From Cutaneotrichosporon cavernicola (taxonomy: Eukaryota > Basidiomycota > Tremellomycetes > Trichosporonales > Trichosporonaceae), in contig NC_083398.1 of NCBI RefSeq assembly GCF_030864355.1, positions 2,046,001 through 2,110,000 on the forward strand: a DNA stretch of 64,000 nucleotides, read 5' to 3'. The notes under the pieces were generated by a model. That model saw nothing but the letters and a program-made list of their open reading frames with translations, had not been told where the DNA came from and made no database searches. Positions 59,417 through 64,000 of this stretch are shown here, in pieces (the first letter of the stretch is position 1; every line of letters begins with the position of its first letter). Both the position numbers and the translations under genes were made by a program.

Positions 59417-60202
59417 CTACTTGACTTCCTCACCGCCGCCGGCCCCAACGCCTCCCTTGAGCTCGATTCCCTTCATACCTCCACCGGAACGCCTCGCCTC
59501 CGCCGCCGCAGCGTCGAGCTCGGCGTCCGTCTCCTCGGGCGCATCGGGGTCGGGCGCAAACTCGGCCATGGTGCGGAGTACGAGGTCGGCAGAGGAGAGG
59601 AAGGCGTTGGTGGCGAGGCGAATGATGCGGATCGTCGCAGCGCGGATTGTGCTGTGAGGGCAAATGGTTAAGGCAAGTCAAGGAGGGTAGAGGATGTTGG
59701 GAGACGTGGGGCAGGCGAGAGGCGGTCGACGAAGTAGGTCGGAGTGACGTCGAGAAGCCCCAGGAACAGTTGAGGTGGGTTAGGATGTAGAGGTGCAGGC
59801 CGTGAGGGTGAACAGCCCGAGGGAGAGTGGCGGAGGCGCGAGAGGAGAGCAATGATGAGGAGGGCCAAAGGAGGAGCAAGGCAGGGCAAACGAATGGAAC
59901 GAACCAGTGTCGATCAGACCGGAGGAAGCGTCAGCACCGCGCATAGTAGTACTAGCAAGCTAGTAGGCTAGCAACTTACACGACGAGCACACTACCCTCG
60001 ACAGCCGTCTCCCGCTCCACAAGCTCCATATTCACCTCGCGGTCGACGTCGAGTGCGCGCTTGGCGATCGCCGCATGCTCTCCGTTGAGGAAGGGTATCC
60101 TGAGCGTGCTGCTGTAAGCTCAAGCTCTCCCTCCATTCTCTCTCAATGAGAGACTCACACGACGTGGCTCAGTCCCTCTACTGGTGTACTTGCCCCGTTC
60201 AT
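59417..60202 (-). CDS. PCC1: PCC1, EKC/KEOPS complex subunit
   Basis: Small subunit of the KEOPS complex that makes the t6A tRNA modification and helps maintain telomeres. Exons 60202-60159, 60108-59980 and 59651-59417 give 135 residues. The Pcc1 fold is seen in VTLRIPFLNGEHAAIAKRAL, VDREVNMELVERE, VEGSVLVV, then ATIRIIRLATNAFLSSADLV and LRTMAEFAP. After the core comes a Glu/Ala- then Gly-rich tail, so it is longer than the roughly 90-residue yeast protein. The second intron is 328 nt, one of the longest in the window and pyrimidine-rich throughout. It converges on the histidine kinase gene and shares a 150-bp divergent promoter with UBC12. Confidence 0.85.
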
Positions 60203-60352
60203 GATGATTGATGAGTGGAAGGAAGGAGCAAAGGTGGAGGCCGGAACCCAAATATTGCCGCCGCCTCCTAACCGCCACATATCCGCCATCTCTCCATCTC
60301 AATTGCCCATCACTCTTCATTCATTGATTCGGATCACTAGATATTAGAGACC

Positions 60353-60361
60353 ATGATCAAG
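60353..60361 (+). other. Nine-nucleotide first coding exon of UBC12
   Basis: ATGATCAAG followed by GTGTGT. Automated gene finders often miss such micro-exons and start the protein downstream. Confidence 0.75.
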
Positions 60362-61558
60362 GTGTGTCCGCCGTCGTGTGTGGGTGTAGATGCTGACGCG
60401 ATCTCGACAACCCCGCCCCCGAATCTACGCGCGCCTGCCGACCCGATTCCTGACCCGTCACCGCTCACTCACGCCACCCACTCCTCTGTGTCACGACACC
60501 TTGCTCGCGCGACCCACTTGCCGCCGCTTGACTCTACTGCCATTAACGCGACACACGCTCCCCCACTCTCGGACGTCCGCCGGTTGCACCACGCCACACG
60601 ACCCCGGTGTCGGCTGACTCACCCTACCCAACCCCTTCCCGACCCACCACCGGCCCCACAACCTCTCCCCGCTTCCATCCCAACCCACCTACCCTCCCCA
60701 CTCCAACCCCAATTCCGGACACAGATCTGGTCGCTCAAGAAGGAGCAGGAGGCCGCTAACAAGACGAAACCCAAAGTCTCGGCGGCCGAGCTGCGTGTCA
60801 AGAAGGGTGAGTTGGTCCGAGCGATCGTGGTGGGGCTTGGGCGGCGGTGTGTCGCTGAGGGCGATGATTGCGACACGCTGCAAGCAGTATTTCGCTTGCA
60901 CTCACCCTTGTGGACCAGGCCCCTTGCGTCGCAGTCCCGCTGTTGTCACCCGCTGTACTTTACGCTATGCAGCTGGCGCTCTCCTCATGTGCGCCCACTG
61001 GCCTCCGGTCCCGTCTGCAACGTCCCCCCACATCTGGCACACTCTGAGCACAGTTAACCCCAGACATGAACGAGCTCGACCTCCCAGCGGGCGTCAAGAT
61101 GGAGCTCGGGCCCGGCGGCAACATGCTCGACTTTACGCTCTCCATCGCACCAGACGAGGGTGAGTCAGCCTCCCAGCCGGTTTGAACTTTGGTCGCCCCT
61201 AACGGCAGGCTACTACAAGGGGGGTCTGTTCAACTTTACGTTCAAGATCAACCCCAACTACCCCCACGAGCCACCCAAGGTGCGGTGTACACAGAAGATC
61301 TACCACCCAAACCTCGACCTGGAAGGCAACGTGTGTCTGAACATTTTGCGCGAAGAGTGGAAGCCCGTGCTGTCGCTCAACTCTGTCATTATCGGTCTCC
61401 AGTTTCTCTTCCTCGAGCCCAACCCCGACGACCCGCTCAACAAGGAGGCGGCCGAGGACCTGCGCCGTAACCGAGACGCGTTCGCCAACAATGTCAAGAT
61501 GGCGATGCGCGGCGGCAACGTGCGCGGAGAGACGTTTGACAAGGCCCAGATCAAGTAG
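60353..61558 (+). CDS. UBC12: NEDD8-conjugating enzyme E2 UBC12
   Basis: E2 enzyme that transfers NEDD8/Rub1 to cullins. Exons 60353-60361, 60725-60806, 61064-61159 and 61209-61558 give 178 residues. The first exon holds only three codons (ATG ATC AAG) and is followed by a 363-nt intron; joined it gives [12 protein letters not shown], the NEDD8-E1-docking N-terminus typical of Ubc12. The E2 core has [31 protein letters not shown] (HPN motif), and active Cys at about 105 in [26 protein letters not shown] completes the fold. No alternative upstream start was found. Confidence 0.95.
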
Positions 61559-61636
61559 ATATAGTATTGCATGTGAGGGCGCGCGGCGCGGGCATAAGGT
61601 AGTTCACGAGCAATCCAACAAGATGTCGTCTAGGTT

Positions 61637-63182
61637 CTACTTCTTCTTCCTCCCTGCCAGCCACTTTTTGAACTTGGCCAGGCTGTACACTACACTCTTG
61701 CTGAACCCGGCCGTCACGAGACCTTTGACGCTCTGCGCAAGCGCCGGCCGCTTGATGATGTGGCGGACCTCGTTGTTGACAACCTCGACAAAGCCGTCCT
61801 GTGCAGCCACGCGTTGCCAGAACTCGGCGTCGTCGTACAGCGCCCGGCTGCCCTTTGCGGCCTTGGCAGCGGCGCGGCGCTCGCGGATCTCGCGCCGCTC
61901 TGCAGCCACCTGGCGCGAAAGAAGGGCTGCAGCGACAGTCGGCCGGAAGTGGGCGGCTAGGCGTTGCCGCAAGCGCAGAGGAAGAGCAGCCAGGAGCGAG
62001 CCAGCGTGTTCTGGTGAACTTGGCTGGGCGAGGGCGCGTTCCCCCGCCCCGCGCCATTCCAACCCCTCTGCCTCTCCAGCCTGTTTGGCCTCTTCTGGCT
62101 CTTCTGGCTCTCCTGGCCGCTGCTGGTCGGCCCACCTCAACCCGGCACCAGCGACATGCGGCGCATACAGCCCTCTAAAAGCGCCGAGCACGCCCGGCCC
62201 ACGCACGATATTCCGCACCTTGTCAGGATTCTCAGCGCCGGGGACACTCATCCTTGGGTCGCCCGAGTAACTGATCCCCGCGACTTTCTCCCACAACTCG
62301 AGCTCGGTGAACTGTTCGGGCAGGTTAAGGAGGGCGAGCGAGAGCGCGGCGCGGTTATTCGCCGCCAATGGGTCTGCCAGAGATGGGTCGACCTGTAATG
62401 TGAGGACGGGCTTGTGGAGTCGTCCGGCGACGTAGAGGGTCTCCCAGTGTTTGAGGTCGCGGGTTAGGGTGGCCGTGGAGAGGATGCCGTATTTTACTTC
62501 CTTTCTGTTAGTGGACAACCCCCACCCGAAAAGACTCACGAGATCGCCAAACTTGACCATGGTCACATACCACAACCCAGCGCCGAGCTTGTCCGTCATC
62601 CATGCTAGTGCTGAAGGACCGATGAGGCGCGCGTAGAGGGGGTAGTGGGAGGGGTGTTGGCGAAGGTTTGTGGCGTGGAATGCGCGGGCCGAGGGCGTCG
62701 CGATGATAAAGTCTGTAAGGGGTGGTGGCTGGGGTCAGCGCGAGTGCGCGAGATAGCATGTGGAGCAAGCAAGCATGCCGAGCGAGCTTGATGTCTGCCA
62801 TAGCAGCTGGTATTCAACTAGTTGAATGTGAAGCAGTAGCCAGAGTAACATTCAACTAGTTGAATGCAGCAGCGCTGCTGCAAGTTGACGCGCCCGCTCA
62901 CCCCAGTCTTGTTGGCCTGCTTGACCACCCCACTACCATACGCGACGGCCATGTCGATCGGCGCGTCGAATGCGTCAACGACAGGTCGGAACTGGGCGTA
63001 AATCCGCGCCTGTTCATCGGCAAGCGCGGCCTTCTCCGCTTCCCTTGCAGCATCGGTGCGTACACGGGTGGTCGAGAATGGCCGTAGCCGGATATACCCA
63101 TTACACCGGGACGCACCGAAGAGGAGAGGGACGAGCTGGGTCAGCTCAGCTCTACCATGGGGAGACTCACTGGGCGGGACAT
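61637..63182 (-). CDS. TAM41: Mitochondrial CDP-diacylglycerol synthase TAM41
   Basis: Matrix-side inner-membrane enzyme making CDP-diacylglycerol for cardiolipin. Exons 63182-63171, 63135-62902, 62728-62540 and 62500-61637 give 432 residues. The N-terminus (GYIRLRPFSTTRVRTD) is a mitochondrial presequence. The nucleotidyltransferase core reads AVAYGSGVVKQ, PLTDFIIATPSARAFHA, LRQHPSHYPLYARLIG, KLGAGLWYVT, VKYGILSTATLTRDL, TLYVAGRLHKPV. The C-terminal part has an insertion of Glu/Ala-rich sequence (GEPEEPEEAKQAGEAE). The first exon is 12 nt. The 173-nt second intron carries two perfect hairpin elements. The third intron (39 nt, AAAG acceptor) is stop-free and in frame; keeping it would add 13 residues between FGDL and EVKYG. 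Confidence 0.9.
62812..62865. repeat. 18-bp perfect inverted repeat in TAM41 intron 2
   Basis: ATTCAACTAGTTGAATGT, 18-nt loop, then its exact reverse complement. Each arm itself contains the 16-bp palindrome ATTCAACTAGTTGAAT, so the two copies are also direct repeats. Confidence 0.9.
62865..62882. repeat. 18-bp perfect palindrome next to the inverted repeat
   Basis: TGCAGCAGCGCTGCTGCA, fully self-complementary, directly abutting the inverted repeat and 19 bp from the intron donor. Confidence 0.9.
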
Positions 63183-63535
63183 GGTCACGCGAGCAGTTCC
63201 AAATCGAGACGAGCGTCCAAAGCGGCGCCGGAGGAGGAAGAATCCGAGCACAGATAAGCCGAGACCGCGACTGAGACTGAATACAGGCCGCCGTCGTTCG
63301 TCGCTCCGCGCGCCCAATACCGTCAAAGAGAGGAGGTTGTGAGGCTGAGAGGCTGAGACTGATGGTGAAGGGCGGTCTTTGACTTTGGCAGATGGGTCTG
63401 GAACGTGCCTGGGTCACGTGGCGGAGTTATTGCTTGTCTGCAATGTTGTTGCTTGATCAACATTATTTCCCAACTCACCTCCTTCCTCCATCCTCCATCC
63501 TTCCTCCTTCCTCAACAACACCTCGATTCACAACA
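63183..63535. other. Divergent promoter region TAM41 / SAP18
   Basis: 353 bp. The SAP18 side ends in a CTTCCTCCATC-type repeat leader at 63,477-63,520. No coding signal. Confidence 0.55.
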
Positions 63536-64000
63536 ATGTCGCGCTCCTCTCCCCGCTCTCTGTCCCGCTCGAGGTCGCGCTCCGCATCGATGTCGTCTAC
63601 CCGTTCCACGACACCCGAAGACTCTGCGTGTCCCTTCCTCATCCGGATCTTCGTGACGCGCACACACACCCCGCTCCGCGACTTTGACGACAACCACCTA
63701 CCTGTGCAGGACGAATTCCACGTGTACGGATGGTATGTCTTGCCTCTCTTCTCCAGATATCATACAGCAGGTGATCTGACAACAGGAAATCATCCACCCC
63801 AACGTCCCTCGTGCACCAGCTCTACGCCGTTCTGCCCGCGCCATACCGTTCTCCTGTGGCCCGCTACTCGTTCAAGCACGTATATGTCGACGCGTCCGAG
63901 GCAGGACTGTACAAGGCGCGCGAGATGGCTTCGTTCACCGGGCGCGAGTTTACATCAAGTGTGGAAGGGGGGAGAGGAGTGGAGGAACAGACGCTGGACG
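63536..64000 (+). CDS. SAP18: SAP18 (Sin3/ASAP complex subunit), 3' end beyond window
   Basis: Ubiquitin-fold subunit of histone-deacetylase and exon-junction ASAP complexes. Exons 63536-63732 and 63786 onward, at least 137 residues in the window. An Arg/Ser-rich N-terminus (MSRSSPRSLSRSRSRS) leads into the SAP18 core: CPFLIRIFVTRTHTPLRDFD, LPVQDEFHVYGWKSSTPTSLV, YSFKHVYVD, GLYKAREMASFTGRE. The intron at 63,733-63,785 splits the YGW/K position, giving the family pattern W-K-x-x-T. The final strand (around EEQTLD) runs off the window end. No stop is visible before position 64,000. Confidence 0.9.
   Translation, partial: MSRSSPRSLSRSRSRSASMSSTRSTTPEDSACPFLIRIFVTRTHTPLRDFDDNHLPVQDEFHVYGWYVLPLFSRYHTAGDLTTGNHPPQRPSCTSSTPFCPRHTVLLWPATRSSTYMSTRPRQDCTRRARWLRSPGASLHQVWKGGEEWRNRRWT

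Overview
The window is nuclear DNA from a GC-rich, intron-rich basidiomycete fungus, most likely a Tremellomycete and possibly of the Trichosporonales. This rests on the gene set (HET-C, NUM1/ApsA with a Mcp5-type PH domain, STE6, ADA3, fungal phosphofructokinase, hybrid histidine kinase), the strong C-ending codon bias, and very short spliceosomal introns with a CTRAC branch site next to the acceptor. I reconstructed about 81 introns by eye from GT..AG ends, branch sites and frame closure; 35 of them are 36 nt or shorter. There is no RNA evidence behind any exon join. I recognise no tRNA, rRNA, CRISPR or intact transposon.

Layout. 1-10 kb (minus): the 5' four-fifths of UDP-glucose:glycoprotein glucosyltransferase (ER folding sensor), then a NUM1/ApsA-like cortical anchor with a 460-residue V-E-K-I repeat. 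12-15 kb: HET-C. 15-18 kb (minus): two SGNH/GDSL hydrolases plus a decayed third copy. 18-28 kb: a NiCoT nickel permease (minus), divergent from the DEAH helicase DHX35, then a STE6-type ABC exporter (minus). 29-33 kb: L-fuconate dehydratase and DSK2/ubiquilin. 33-37 kb: coactosin and ADA3/NGG1. 37-42 kb: 6-phosphofructokinase with a large insert, then a zinc polyol dehydrogenase. 42-48 kb: two GFA/CENP-V-type zinc proteins flanking an orphan gene and a monocarboxylate-type MFS carrier. 48-53 kb: a TPR protein, a Nudix hydrolase and an intronless 3-hydroxybutyrate-dehydrogenase-like SDR. 54-64 kb: a cytosolic GAF hybrid histidine kinase, PCC1 (KEOPS), UBC12 (neddylation), TAM41 (mitochondrial CDP-diacylglycerol synthase) and the start of SAP18.

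Genes are packed on both strands: convergent neighbours are mostly 40-230 bp apart and divergent promoters run from 150 bp to 2 kb. The genes are mainly unrelated housekeeping functions, not one pathway. Two loose themes appear: sugar/polyol use (L-fuconate dehydratase, phosphofructokinase, polyol dehydrogenase, with a shared CGG-type promoter motif in the first and third) and protein quality control (UGGT, DSK2, UBC12). The most notable features are the ultra-short introns (down to 28 nt), stop-free 3n introns, one GC-AG intron, the SGNH pseudogene, perfect hairpins inside introns, and the NUM1 repeat.
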